Part shown: one piece after another, positions 23,201 through 35,538 of the stretch
Position numbering within the stretch: the first letter of the stretch is position 1
Layout of the letters: each line of letters opens with the position of its first letter
Origin: Sapria himalayana
Lineage: Eukaryota > Streptophyta > Magnoliopsida > Malpighiales > Rafflesiaceae
Direction of reading: 5' to 3'
Assembly (NCBI GenBank): GCA_029783825.1
Contig: JAREIK010003123.1
Coordinates: forward strand, 1,234,552 to 1,298,551
DNA length: 64,000 nt
The notes under the pieces: generated by a model
The model's input: the letters and a program-made list of their open reading frames with translations, nothing else
Told to the model about the DNA's origin: nothing
Database searches by the model: none
Translations under genes and position numbers: made by a program

Positions 23201-24207
23201 CAATGAGCATTATTAGTTTGAATTCTATTATGAGAATTTATTCTCTCAAATAATTTTCTAATGAATTTGTCATTGGTCTAATACATTATAAATAGAATGC
23301 CTCATGGGAGGATATCTACTATTCATTATTTGTTTAAACAAGTTAATTCATATTAATCTTGCTATCTAAGTAGTGATTGTACCAAACAAGATTGAATTGA
23401 TGATTTATCTTTGGTTATATAAATAATAATAGTGACTTAGATAGAAAGGATGCTATTATTTATAGCTAAGTATAGATCATCACCTAATTCTAAATTAATT
23501 GGTTCTTAAATGAATCATTCAGATAGAGAAGAGACTCATTTAATCGATCCATAAAATTACGTTTATGGTTGTTTGTGTTAAGTATATCTACAAGTTAGTT
23601 AGTTTGATAGGGAAAAGGCACTAAGGCCAATGCTCTAATTGATTAGCATAACATTAAAACTAGTAATAAAGACCATAGGATTCAGTTAATGAACTCTCTC
23701 ACCCACTTAGATATATATTTTTTAATCCATGGGTTTTTAATTAAAAAAAATTGTGTATATTTTTGTACTAAAATATAACTTCATGCCACACACAAGACTA
23801 TTCCACAAGTACTACCATATCACATATACTACCATGCCATAAATATTACCATGCCACATATATTACCATACCATTTATACTATCATGCCACATATAGGAG
23901 GTACCTTACACTAAGCAAATCTACTTGGTTTAGTTACATGTGATTGGGGCAATGTTCATAGTAACAAAGAATGACAGCTAAAATAGCTTTTCTAAAATAT
24001 TTGAAATTCTAACCATGTGCTCCACCATTGTCGATGTCTGCTAGCTTGAGTTCTACCTTTGCCAATTGTTACCACCATGCGATTTGCCATCTTCATTAGC
24101 ACTAGTTGCAACCATCTTTAAAGCTTCCACCATTGGGTATGTCAACCATCACATATGTCATTGTTGGCTTTGAATATAATCTTCAGTATGATGATTAGTC
24201 ATGACAT
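23201..24207. other. AT-rich DNA, probable copia leader, with a 17-bp minisatellite
   Basis: No coding signature is visible. It lies where the untranslated leader and 5' LTR of the minus-strand copia element should be, but I could not match it to the LTR at 1-314. At about 23818-23903 there are five copies of a 17-bp unit like ATACTACCATGCCACAT. Confidence 0.5.
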
Positions 24208-24574
24208 CCTCCGCAATGACCATCACAGACAACTACAAATGTCACTAGCACTATCATTGGTCATAGATGCATCCATAGTCACCATCACCAGCAACTATAA
24301 ATTTCACCAACACTTTCATTGACCATGACTACTTCCATAGTTATCATTCCCAACAATAGAAAATATCACCAGCATTGTCGTTGGTTGTGGTTGTTTCCAC
24401 AATCACCATTACTAGCAACAAAAAATATCATTCATGTTGTCGTTGGCCATAGATGTTTTCATAGTCACCATCATTGATAATTGTAATGTCACTTGGGCTA
24501 CAGTTGGTTGTTGCTCCTTCCACAGTCACCATTTCCAACAACTATAAATGTCACTGACACTATGATGGTTGTGA
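24208..24574. repeat. ~62 bp minisatellite, six diverged copies
   Basis: Six units of about 61-62 bp share CCATAGTCACCATCACC, CAACTATAAATGTCAC and CATTGGTCATAGATG landmarks. Units differ from one another at many positions. The open frame starting at 24493 is an unconvincing His-rich product of this and the following CATCATTATC-rich tract (24575-24655). Confidence 0.8.
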
Positions 24575-24775
24575 CCATCATCATTATCTCTGGCAGTCAT
24601 GTTCACCATCATTATCTCTGCCACCATCATTATCTCAGCCACCATCATTACAAAAAATTAATGAGATTAAAACTTACAACCACGTGTGCAATAAAAACAA
24701 AAAAAAAACATTGCAAAATACATTCCATAATTAAAAAAAACAATCCATCCATACACAAATATCAAGATAACTCCC

Positions 24776-24786
24776 TCTTATACCAT
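24776..24786 (-). other. possible retrotransposon primer-binding site
   Basis: Plus-strand TCTTATACCA followed by TTGTTAGGGATG is close to the TCTGATACCATTGTTAGG arrangement seen at copia 5' LTR junctions, where TGGTATCAGA pairs with initiator-Met tRNA. If real, a minus-strand LTR begins at 24787 and extends right, possibly to about 25743. I could not match that stretch to the LTR at 1-314, so it may belong to a different element. Confidence 0.35.
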
Positions 24787-25855
24787 TGTTAGGGATGCAA
24801 GAACTCAAAAAATATTTCGATATTGCTTGTGGATTGTGATTATTTTATTATAGTTTCATTTGTAAGCATTTCAATAAGAAACTTACCTTACTTAGCTCGG
24901 CCATAATGACTTCTCCCATATCATCTTTGTTCCAAAAAACTTACATGAAGACGATGATGCTATAGTGGAATTAGCATCATCTAAGTGATGCATTTCATTT
25001 TCATATATATCAAAACTAAGACAAAACATCAATATATATTAATTCAATTTGTTCGGTTTATCTTTTAATATTTAAAATCAAATACTATTTATTTAAAATA
25101 TAAATATACATAATTATAATAAATTTAATGCATATAAAATTAATTAGATTTAATTTCCAAATCAAATTAGTTAGATTTCAATTAAATTAATTACTCTTAT
25201 TATGTATATACATAATTTCAAACAAATAAAAAAATATATAATACTTCTTTTATTGCTTCCTGAATAAGGATATGGAAGGGACCACAGCTTGAATAAGATC
25301 TTGGGCTTATAATATATATTATTTAGCATAATAATTTATATTAATTATAATTCATATACTATAGAAATATAATTCTATTTCCTCACTTATTATTAATATA
25401 TTAAGTCATATATTACTTATCATCGATTAAATTTCTCATATTAAGATTATAAATACTAATTGATTGAATCAAATTATTGACAAATTAATTCAATCAACCT
25501 TTAATTATTTACATGATACTTTCCACCTAACTTATTCAAATTGCCAAATCAAAATCTACTTGCAAGGTTTGACAATATCAAAACTTATAAGCTTTCTTAT
25601 GGAAGTATCATCAATCCTTTTGATATTGATTATGAATAAACTTATATTTGATGAGTACCAATAATTTGATCTTCTGTGCATAAGCTAATCTTTATGCACC
25701 GAAGAATCCAAAATCAGAATAAAAACAAAAGCAATTTTAACAATTCAGTTCATTAAAAAAAACTTTTTATTAAAATAAAAAAAAGGTTGCTAATCATGAA
25801 AATAATTATAAATGGATTTTAGTATAAACCATTTCAAACAAATACAAGTACTTAT
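24787..25855 (-). other. AT-rich region, candidate diverged LTR
   Basis: The region begins TGTTAGGGATGC next to a primer-binding-like site and contains no convincing gene. The open frame at 25464-25664 has no recognised domain. An LTR is one explanation. No second copy was found, so this stays tentative. Confidence 0.3.
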
Positions 25856-25859
25856 AAAT

Positions 25860-27290
25860 GACTTCTTGGTAGTGAGTGTTTCAATTTTTGATTCCCATGA
25901 CAACCTAAAGGCAGTGCTACAAAGATATTTAAGAAACAAATATAGCGCTCAATTGCAAAAAATATCATTTCATTGTAAAGAATAGAATTATTCTAGGGCA
26001 TTGGATTTCATCTAAAGGAATTGAGGTGGATAAATAAAAGATAAAGAGTATTGAAAAATGACAACCTCCAACATTTTTCAAGGGATTTTGAAGTTTCATA
26101 GGCATATCATTAAAGAAATTTTCAAAATAGCTAAATCTCTCTTTATTATGCTCATGCAAGGAGTGCCCTTTGTATTTGATGAGACTATATGATAGCTTTC
26201 AATTCTTTGAAGGAAAACATTATTTCTGATATAAAAGTAGTCTTTCTTGATTGGGATCTTCCATTCAAATTAATGTGAGATGTTAGGGACTATTCCATGG
26301 GGGCAACTATTAGGCAAAAGATTGACAAAAGTTCTCATGTCATATAATAAGCTAGTAAAACTTTCAATAAAGCTCAATACTAAAATGAACTACTTGCAAT
26401 TATTTTTTTCATTGATATGTTTCGGTCCCACATTATTGGCAACAAAGTAATTGTACATACTAACTAGTCTGCAATTAAATACCTTATTGATAAAAAGAGG
26501 TCAAATCAATACTCATTAAGTGGATCATTCTTTAGAAATTTGATGTTGAAATTAAACATTTGAAAGTCATGGAAAACTTTGTAGTTGATACTCTTTATAG
26601 ACTAGAGGTGCCTAGTTATGAAGTCCAATTCAATGATAAGTTCTAAAATGAAAAGTTGTTAATCATTACCAATATTATTGATCCAACTCTGTGATGTACA
26701 AATTTGGTGTGATATACATCACACCAATTTTTTTTTTCGTCTAGGGTTAAGCACTATTATTAAGAAGGGATTATATTGTACAATCATTACTAATCATCAC
26801 CCAAGTTTCTAATCAAAGTCATTAGCAAATACATATCCAAAAAGGAACTAGTGTATATTCTTTCATTGCCACTTACTTGAATGTAGTGATTATTTCATAG
26901 GTAATGAAACAATTAGAAAAGGGTTTGAAATCAAGATTATATTGCCCAAACCTAATTAAAGATGCACATATCTTTGTAACAAGGTGAAATTGATATCAAT
27001 GAAGTAGACATATCTCCTACAAGAATGCAATGCTATCACACTCAATTTTGGAAGGTGAATTATTCTTGTAGGGGATTGATTTCATGAAATCATTCCCTTC
27101 TTCCTTTAATAAGCATGATAACTTATTTGTTGTGGACTATTTCTTGAAATAGGTGGAATTATTTCAAACACATAGCATTGATGCTCATATGGTGCTCAAC
27201 ATCTTGAGAAAGAGTATAATAATGAGTTTCAGAATGCCTCTTGCTATCATAAGGGATGAAGGAAGAATAAAAAATAAAGTTTAATGTGTA
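25860..27290 (+). pseudogene. Ty3/gypsy pol remnant (RT end, RNase H, integrase)
   Basis: Plus-strand translation in shifting frames follows a Ty3/gypsy polyprotein. Near 25900-26010 is the RT thumb region (NLKAVLQRY, then SKGIEVDK). The next block resembles IKEIFKIAKSL and PFVFDE (26110-26190). RNase H follows with LDWDLPFKLM, YSMGATIRQK, ASKTFNKAQ and ELLAIIFFIDMFRSHIIGNKVIVHT (26240-26460). After a gap come integrase blocks EKGLKSRLYCPNLIKDAHIFV (26910-26980) and GIDFMKSFPSSFNKHDNLFVVDYFLK (27070-27150), then LAIIRDEG near 27250. The order and wording suit the Athila/Tat-like plant gypsy group. Many stops make it a fossil. No LTRs were identified around it. Confidence 0.82.
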
Positions 27291-30031
27291 ACTCTAGTGA
27301 TATGACATTTTTCCTTTAAAGGTTCATTGTTATGTCTTTATATAGATGCTGCTCTAGTGATATGAAATTTTTCTTATAATAATGCACAATAATGACAAGT
27401 AAAATTTTTGTCATTAATTGCAGCATGAATATCCACTTTCAATTATGTCATTGGGCTAGAGATAAATTTATTTGATTCTCATTGCATGCATAAGAAGTCC
27501 AAAAGAACTCCAACCATGCTCAATGATCTAAACATCCAAATATAAAGTTATGACTTGGTTATATGACTCATAATCATAACAAAATTAAGAGATAACAATG
27601 CACAAAAATAACTAATAAAGTTAGTTAAAGATGCATATCAATTTGTAGTGGGGAGATTAATTAGCTAACTAAAGATGCATGATGCATAAATTCATAATCA
27701 AATATAACACATTCTTACAAGCTAGATCTCATCACTATAATCTAGTCTATTCAATGAGATCTAAAATAAGTAGACTATCAATATGAATTGAATAGACCCA
27801 CACACAAAATAAAGCAAACTTTGGATACAAAATTTCATTTCATGGGCTCAAAAGTTAAAATTATGCCTTTCCAACAATAATTTAAAAAGCACGATACAAC
27901 ATTCTTATTTGAAACTAAATATCTTACTCTAAAAACAATAATATTCAACATACTTACATAATGTAAATAGTAAACATACCAAATAATGTGCAATTAGAAT
28001 CTCTTAAAATAATTATGCAAATCATCACAAAGAAAAAAAATAATCATGCACACCAATGACAATATATTAAAATTGTATAATTTTCATTAAATCAAAAACC
28101 ATTTGTGAAGGCTACACTTTTAGTTTTTAATAAAATAACAATTAAAAAAAGTAAATTTAAGACAAAAAAATATAGTAACATCTAAACAAATTTAAAGAAA
28201 TAAATTTATATTACTTGCATTTTTTTTTAAAAAAAAGATGTTGATGATTACAAAAATGATGGATCAATAATAAATATATTATGTTCATAAATTTTTGTTA
28301 GAAAAAATGTTATCATGCATTACAAGTGAGCATAAGATAATCTGTATCGTTGCGACCTATGTGCCAAAACTATAATACGATGCATAGATCTTAGAATGCA
28401 CATTAGCACACAAAAAGTATTGAATTCCTAAAACTTGATTCAATTTTAAAAAAAAATATGATATATATTAGAGACAAGTTCAACAATTTAAAAATGAGAA
28501 CCATGAGTGCTCTTGGAACACTATTTTATTGGATTATTTTTTTAAAAGTTAAAAAAGTAAGATGACTCATTTTAAAATTTCATTATAATGGTAGTATGAA
28601 TGGAATCAATACCCAATTAATATCTGAAATTTTAAAAATGATTTGTCAATTGTGTAAAATATGTAAAAAAAAATTAAATTCTCATTGCATCTCATTGGAA
28701 AACTACACAAATTGTTCTGAATTTTGATGTATACAAAAAAATTAAGTAGTAAACAAGTTTTTTTTAATCATTTTTGATAGAATGATGTGTATAATAATGT
28801 TGTAATCGATACAACTTTCTTTGAATCAATGAGTATTAATAGAGATTTTGAACTTTCATGATGATTTTATGCATCAAATTTTAAATAAAAGATATTGAAA
28901 AATATCTAAAATAAATTTAGCTGAAAAAATGAGCATAGACTAATGATTTTGATTGAAATGATTACATGTACAATATCACTAAAATGATTTCACAATTTCT
29001 TAAATGTGTTATTTGAACTTTACTTTATTGCAAAGTTGCTATTATAAAACATATTTGATGGTTTCTTTTATGTCTATAACATCTCTCAAAGATAAATCTT
29101 TAATTAGAATTTACCTTACACATATGAATTTAGTTCGCTAGAATCTTTTTTTTTTCATATACTATTAAAGGATTCAACTAAAAATTTGTTTGACAACAAT
29201 ATTCATATCATCTGTTGAAAATGATATGAATATTGTTTTTAAAAATAGATTTTAAAAATTTATGTGGAATATTTTTAAGGAGTGGTAGGAGATGAATCAT
29301 CATGTGTTAAATCTATTATTGATGACAAAGACAATCATTTGAAGAAAATAAGCAAAACATTACTATTGAGTATGAAGTACATACATGCATGAGCATATTT
29401 GGTCAATCATGTTTTTTTGTGTTTTAATTAACTTTTTTTGTCATGAATATGTATATGTCTCCTGAATTCTATGTCATCTAGCATTAATACTGACACCTCT
29501 AAATAATAGAATGCAACAAGATCATCGAGATCGAGGTAAATGGTCAATACATTGTTTTAGGTATCATGAATGTTGCATACATATAGTTTACATCAGATGT
29601 TGGTTATTCACCTTCTTCTCCATTGAAGTCTGCAATATAGATAATTTATTTATATTTTTGATGCTATTCAAAAAGATATTTTGAAACAAATAATAATAAT
29701 AATTTATTAATATGTATCTAAAAATTGTTGCTATTCATATTTTATCTAATATATCTAAAAATTGTTGAATGATTTTCTAAATACTAAGTGTATTCTCACA
29801 TATTTTCAAGATGTTTTCTTCAAGGCTCCTAGGACTTAATTGATAATATAAGATCAATATTGCATTTTTTCTATGTAAACATATAATTGTATTAGCCATT
29901 TCATTTCGATGATGCTACATAATTACACAATTATCTTATACTATAAGTTACTATAAGATCCTTAGAAAATTATTCCAATTATTTTTGAGCTGATTTGTTT
30001 TATTTAGGACAAATTATTTCTTCCTAAAAAT
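27291..30031. other. AT-rich DNA, nothing coding recognised
   Basis: About 2.7 kb with no open frame of note and no domain match by eye on either strand. The one structured feature is a perfect 17-bp inverted repeat at 29195-29237, listed separately. Confidence 0.6.
29195..29237. repeat. perfect 17-bp inverted repeat with 9-nt loop
   Basis: Arms at 29195-29211 and 29221-29237 (AACAATATTCATATCAT and its exact complement) enclose CTGTTGAAA. There is no U-tract or gene context to call it a terminator. Confidence 0.8.
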
Positions 30032-30057
30032 TACACACACACACACACACACACACA
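30032..30057. repeat. (AC)n microsatellite
   Basis: A pure AC run in AT-rich DNA. Confidence 0.95.
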
Positions 30058-31060
30058 TATTCCAAATGTTATTTGATATTTATTTATTTATATTTATATA
30101 TTGTTGGGCTTGCCTGAGTTAGAAGATTGAATTTTGATTGGTTGTGTTCATGTTTTTATTTTAATAGCAATATATAATTATTATTCAAAAACCTATATGG
30201 TTTATTTTTTAGTTACTGATATATTTGACTTTTGTTTTTTAAGGTGTGGAGCATAAAGGACTAAAAACATGAGATAATTTTTGAAATTATCAAATTCATG
30301 ATTTTTGACATGTACATCACATATTTCAAATGAATAATGTAAATTTCATGATAGTCATTTCAAAGAAATTTAAGAATATAATATATCAGAAAATATATAA
30401 AACTATATATCATAGAGGAGATATATTAACTAATGATTCAAAACTTGACATTTTGACAAATATTTTGAGACATTCTTTGACTTAGCTAAACTTTTTCAAT
30501 CCTTAACCATCAAACCATAGCTTCAATATTTCAAACCTAATTTTATAATCTCAAATAAACTTCAAACTAAAAGAAAATGAAACTTGGGGAAAGAATTTGA
30601 ATATATTCAAGCCTAATTTTATAACTAAAGCAAGAAAAATAAATAAATTAAATGACCTCGACCTTATCCTCTCTTGTCAAGATTACAATCCTTCTATTAG
30701 TATTTTTGGTTTAAAAGGAAGAATTCTTGAGCTTAATAACTTTATAGAATAGATTTTAATTAAAAACATGAATTTTATGCTTTATTTGGAAGATTTTGGA
30801 TAAGAAATAAGAGAGAGAAGAATTTATAGTGAACAAGATAAATAGAAGGAAACTCATAATATTCAGAGATAAATAAAATAAATAAAATTTTCTAATCTTT
30901 CACTTAAAGGTAAAAAAACTAAAATTCTCCTTTAGTTCCAACTCACCTAATTTTCTCTTTAAAACTACTAAAAATAGTATCATTATTCACCATTTTTCAT
31001 ATCAAATTTAATAGTGAACATAAAAGCAATTTTTTTTAACTCAATATCAGCTAAATTAAC
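30058..31060. other. AT-rich DNA without recognisable features
   Basis: No open frame, repeat or element signature was found here on either strand. Confidence 0.55.
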
Positions 31061-31160
31061 TAACATCATCAATTTTTATCAATGATTAAAATTGTGAAAA
31101 GAAATATTTCTTTATATAGTTCACATTTACATCGATGTATATAAGTATATATATTTAAAT

Positions 31161-31194
<34 letters not shown>

Positions 31195-31314
31195 ATATAT
31201 ATAAATATCTATACTTATATATAAACATACACACATATGCATATGTACAACACAAACAAACAAACAAACAAACAAAAACACACACACACACACACACACG
31301 CACGCACACACAAC
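31161..31314. repeat. compound AC / ATAT / CAAA microsatellite
   Basis: Two pure AC runs (31163-31191 and about 31276-31299) flank ATATATAAATAT, ACATATGC and a (CAAA)n run, ending with CGCACGCACACA. Cys/Val-rich open frames over it are artefacts of the repeat. Confidence 0.9.
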
Positions 31315-31317
31315 ATA

Positions 31318-32045
31318 TATCATCGTCAATAACTTAAGGCTTTTCCCAACTATTTGAAGTCGACAATAAAAATTAATTTTTTCCAATCTACTATATTGAA
31401 AATCATGCTACTCTTAAATCTTTAATTTCTACTCAATTCCTCCTAGACCCTTCTCTACATGTTTTCCTCACTCCACTTGAATTGTACATACTTCCTAACC
31501 AATACACTAAGGAGTCTATATTGGACAAGAACAAGCCACCTTAGATGATTCTCTCATATATTTTTATTTATAATAATTATTTTATTCTTTTGCCATTTAC
31601 CTTTATTTGGTACTCATTTTCACAAATAACATACATGGCTTTCCATTTGGTCAATCTAATATTTATTGTATGTGATGTATCTTCATTAGTCTCTCCAATT
31701 TTATTTATTATAGAACCTATGTACTTGAAATTACTAATAATTGATACTTTTTATTTTCTCAATTTAATTACCACATCATTATTACTCTTAAGGTGATTAA
31801 ACTCATCTTATAAGTATCTCATCTTGTTATGACAAGTCATAAATCCCAAGGACTCGAGTGCAACTCTTTAAATTTTTAGTTTCTTACCTAACTTTTCTTA
31901 AGTATTATTAACTAACAATAAGTCATTTGCATATAACATATCTTAGGGATCATTTCTTGAAAGTATCTTGTCAATTCATTCATAATTATAAAAAAAAGGA
32001 CTAAGTAATAATCTATGTTGTGGTCCCATAGATATTGAGAACTAG
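31318..32045 (-). pseudogene. RTE-type LINE, 3' tail of reverse transcriptase ORF
   Basis: Minus-strand reading shows the end of an RTE-clade ORF: a segment like HLRWLVLVQYRLLSVLVRK followed by FKWSEEN (31440-31540), matching the RLRWFGHVQRRP-type C-terminus. The 3' end carries a short GAYGAT tail (plus-strand ATCATCGTCAATAAC at about 31319), typical of RTE elements, which end in short tandem repeats rather than poly(A). Upstream pieces to about 32045 are heavily broken. It is 5'-truncated like most LINEs. Confidence 0.7.
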
Positions 32046-32237
32046 TGTTTGATTAGATTAATATATACATTTGATACACTAAATATGTTTTCCAAAAAAT
32101 ATATACTTTATGTATGTTTTGTAAATATTTTTTTTGAGAGGCATTTTCTTAAAATCTTTGGAAAGAGATTTTTTATTAAATATTTATGTTTTAGGGTACC
32201 TTTATATAATTTTTACTTGATAATTTCCCTTTACTAT

Positions 32238-32664
32238 TGTCACATTCCATCCCCTAGGGGTCCCATTCATTCTATCACACAATACAATGTGTAATAAAAT
32301 AAAAGTTTCTCAAATGTACAATACATTTTTTTTTCATTTTATTTGCTCAGCAAAAGAAAGAAAACACAACATATTATTTAAGCCACAACTGGCTTCCCTT
32401 CACATGTGTGATCTCGTATGTGGATCTGTCATCTGTTCTGGACTTGTACCTGAAAAGGGGTCCCACAATGGAGTGAACAAAACTTAGTAGAGATAAACTC
32501 TTTCAGAGTTACTCCCTACCCAAGTGCACGTAAAATGTCATGAATATATATCAACACCCATTCAAGTACAATGTTAATATGAATGCAATTATGGATGAAA
32601 TATTTATATGCCCATATTTTTGAGTCTCATCGACTCCCTCACACATGTCGAAGCCAAGTATGAC

Positions 32665-32717
<53 letters not shown>

Positions 32718-33862
32718 ATAGAAATATTTATTTTTTTGGAATTATTCCTAAAAATATGGATATCCTCCGAAAAACATATTGGACATTTATCCGAATAAAA
32801 TATGATTTTCTTGGATTTACTCCGAGAAATATGCACCACCGTAACTCTGCCTGGACGTTGTCCCAATTCGAGTTTGCAATCTATAATAACCATGTATCAA
32901 ATAAAATCCCACGCAACTAAGTCAGGATGTTCTCCCAATTTGAGTTCGCTAAATATCATCCATATACCTTTATATATATATATATCATGCACTCACTCAT
33001 GTATATGGAATGTTCCCGTGCATATGAAATGCAATTATACCATTTCCAATTTAACCGATATTTCAGACACAATTATAACAATCCCAATTCAATTCATCCT
33101 GCACTAATTTTTTTACTAAACGAAATATTGAAACATTTCACCAATTAATTATTTTCAATAAAATTTTTAACAATTCGAATTGAAATATAAAAACGATCAT
33201 TTCCGACCATTAAATAGAAAGAATTCTGATAAGAGAAAACCACAATCTTTCTGAAAATTTCACAGAAATTTTATAAATTTAATATCAATGTGAAGATCTC
33301 GTCTTGTAGATTAACTTTAGTTCTTGGATTATTTTATTCCAATTTCAGAATAATCCGTTACGATTAAAATAATATTTACGAATATTTTTTTTCTTCTGTA
33401 CTATATCTCTCTCTAGCACCAAATATTCTTTTTCAGTCTTTCCCCCGATTTTCCAGATTCTTGATATTTTACTTGTTTTTTTTCTATATTTAATATCAAT
33501 AATTAATAATACATTTTTTTTCTTCTGGGTTGACACCTGGACAGCCGATGGACCGCCTGCGCATGCACATCCACTTACGGATGACATGGCGCGGTCTTTT
33601 GGTTAAGCGAATTTTTTTTTCTAAATATTTTAATAATTATTTAATTAAATAAAAATATAATAAATTCTGATTTTCTCAGAATTTAACGAAATTTGATATC
33701 GTAGCTATATTTTCCAAGACGAATTCAATAATGATATCCATTTCATCATTATGGCTCTAAAATTTTCAGGTTATTTTCTCTTATTGCAAAAGTATCATTT
33801 TACCCTTCTTTTCTAGAAATCAAATTATGTTAGTTATTTATTCATTTTTTTGGGATTTTACA
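32238..33862 (-). mobile_element. candidate Ty3/gypsy LTR (1.6 kb)
   Basis: On the minus strand the segment begins TGTAAAATCCC immediately after a purine-rich tract (33865-33885, AAAGGAGGAGAGAA), the usual polypurine/LTR junction of plant chromoviruses. A plausible far end is the TGTCACATTCC at 32238, giving TG...CA ends. LTR-like content near 32440-32500 includes ACCTGAAAAGGGGTCCCACAA. It holds an (AT)n run (32671-32714) and two related ~50-bp segments with TCCCAATTCGAGTTTGC / TCCCAATTTGAGTTCGC. No second copy lies in the window, so the left boundary is uncertain. Confidence 0.5.
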
Positions 33863-35405
33863 TTCTCTCCTCCTTTAAGAATTTCATCTCGAAATTTTCA
33901 CAAATATACCTTTGCACTTATAAAATTATATTGGAGTTAAATAATTATTAAATTACTAAAATACATACCTTAATTTTCAAATAAAAAAGGATAAGCAACA
34001 TGCATAGTGTCTTCACGTTCCCATGTTGCTTCTTCTATTCCTTGATGCTACCTATCACTTTTACTAGTCTCACAGTTCTGCGTCGCAAAACTTGATTTGG
34101 ACTATCAATGATTCACACTGTTAAATGTTCCATCTGCGTCAATAACTAGTTTGCCCCGATCCATCACATAAGTTGGATCAGAAATATATTTTTTAAGCAT
34201 AGAGACATGAAATATCTCGTGTACACCAGATAAATGTGGCAGTAATGTCAATCGATAAGTAACCAAACCCACCTTCTTGAGTATTTCCAAAGGCCTAATA
34301 TATCATGGTGATAACTTTCCATGCTTGTCAATTCTGATTACTCTTCTTTTTGGCATCACTTTCAAGAAAACATGATCTCCCGCTTCAAATTCTAAAGGAA
34401 GTATTCATTTATCAGCATAACTTTTCTGTTGACTTTGTACTGTAAGAAGATGTCATCATATCAAATCTACTTTCTTTGAGGTATCTCTAATCACATCTGG
34501 ACCCGTGATGGATCAGTCTCCCACCTCAGCCCAACAAACTGGAGATCGATAGGGCCTTCCTTACAATGCTTCATATGGTGTCATTTGGATACTTGTCTGA
34601 TAACTATTGTTATAGGTAAACTCGACCAAGGGCAGATGTTCTTCCCAACTACCCTTAAAATCTAGACAACATGCTCGCAACATATCTTCCAAAACTTCTA
34701 TGGTTCTTTCTGACTGACCACCTGTTTGTGGATGGAAAGCCGTGCTCATAATCAACTGTGTTCCTATTACTTTCTGAAAACTCTTCCAAAAATGAGTCTT
34801 AAATCAGGGATCTCTATCCAATATAATAGATACTAGCACTTCATGTAATCGGACAATTTCTCATATGTATAACCTGAACAATTCCTCACGTGTGAAGGTC
34901 ATTCGCATTGCTAGAAAATGTGTGAACTTTGCAAGCCGGTCCATAATTACCCACACAGCATCATGTTTTCGTGATGTCCATGGCAATTGAGTCAAAAAAT
35001 TCATCGTGATATGCTCCCATTTCCACTCTCCTACCTCCAAAGGCTGGAGTAATCCTACTGGCTTCTGATGCTCAGCCTTTATCTACTGACACGTGAGGCA
35101 TTGTTGAACAAAATCTCTGATATGTCTCTTCATCCCATTCCAGTAATACTGGTGATGAAGATCATTATATATCTTTTTTCCACCTGGATGTACTGTAAAA
35201 TGAGTACAGTGAAATTCTCTAAGAATCTCCTTTCTCAATTCCACTATATGGGGAACCATAATCCGTCCCCTAAACCAAAGACTACCATCCATATGAATAA
35301 CCCAACCTTCATCGCATGTACCAGTCTCTACTCGGTTCTTTATAGATAATATTTCTGCATCTTGTTTCTGCATCTCAATCACCTTATTTAATAGTGAAGG
35401 TATAG
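33863..35405 (-). pseudogene. Ty3/gypsy chromovirus integrase and chromodomain fragment
   Basis: Minus strand, in order: the zinc-binding integrase end with VPHIVELRKEILREFHCTHF, YYWNGMKRHIRDFV and QQCLTCQ (35083-35382); the core with VIMDRLAKFTHF (about 34930), LDRDP (about 34810) and STAFHPQTGGQSERTIE plus LVEFTYNNSYQ (34561-34755); then LTLLPHLSGVHEIFHVSMLKKY (34105-34290). A chromodomain-like tail with EEATWERED and YPFLF ends near 33990. That tail and the Del/Tekay-like wording point to a chromovirus. The first catalytic Asp appears changed to Asn. Gag, protease, RT and RNase H are missing, because the element is cut at about 35405. It sits directly beside the candidate LTR. Confidence 0.87.
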
Positions 35406-35489
35406 CTACTAAACTTCTGATAACACCCTAACTCCGACTGCTATATTGTAATTTGAATCCTCCCACAGTTTCAAGCATATCCCATTCCT

Positions 35490-35495
35490 TTGAAG

Positions 35496-35538
<43 letters not shown>

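Noticed and set aside
24208..24574. Regularly spaced repeats that might suggest a CRISPR array
   Set aside because: Units are contiguous and diverged, without unique spacers, and the context is plant nuclear DNA.
31069..31386. Cys/Val-rich open frame
   Set aside because: It is read through AC microsatellites and has no conserved content.
32645..33148. Overlapping short open frames near 32.6-33.1 kb
   Set aside because: They span an AT microsatellite and the candidate gypsy LTR; no protein family is recognisable.
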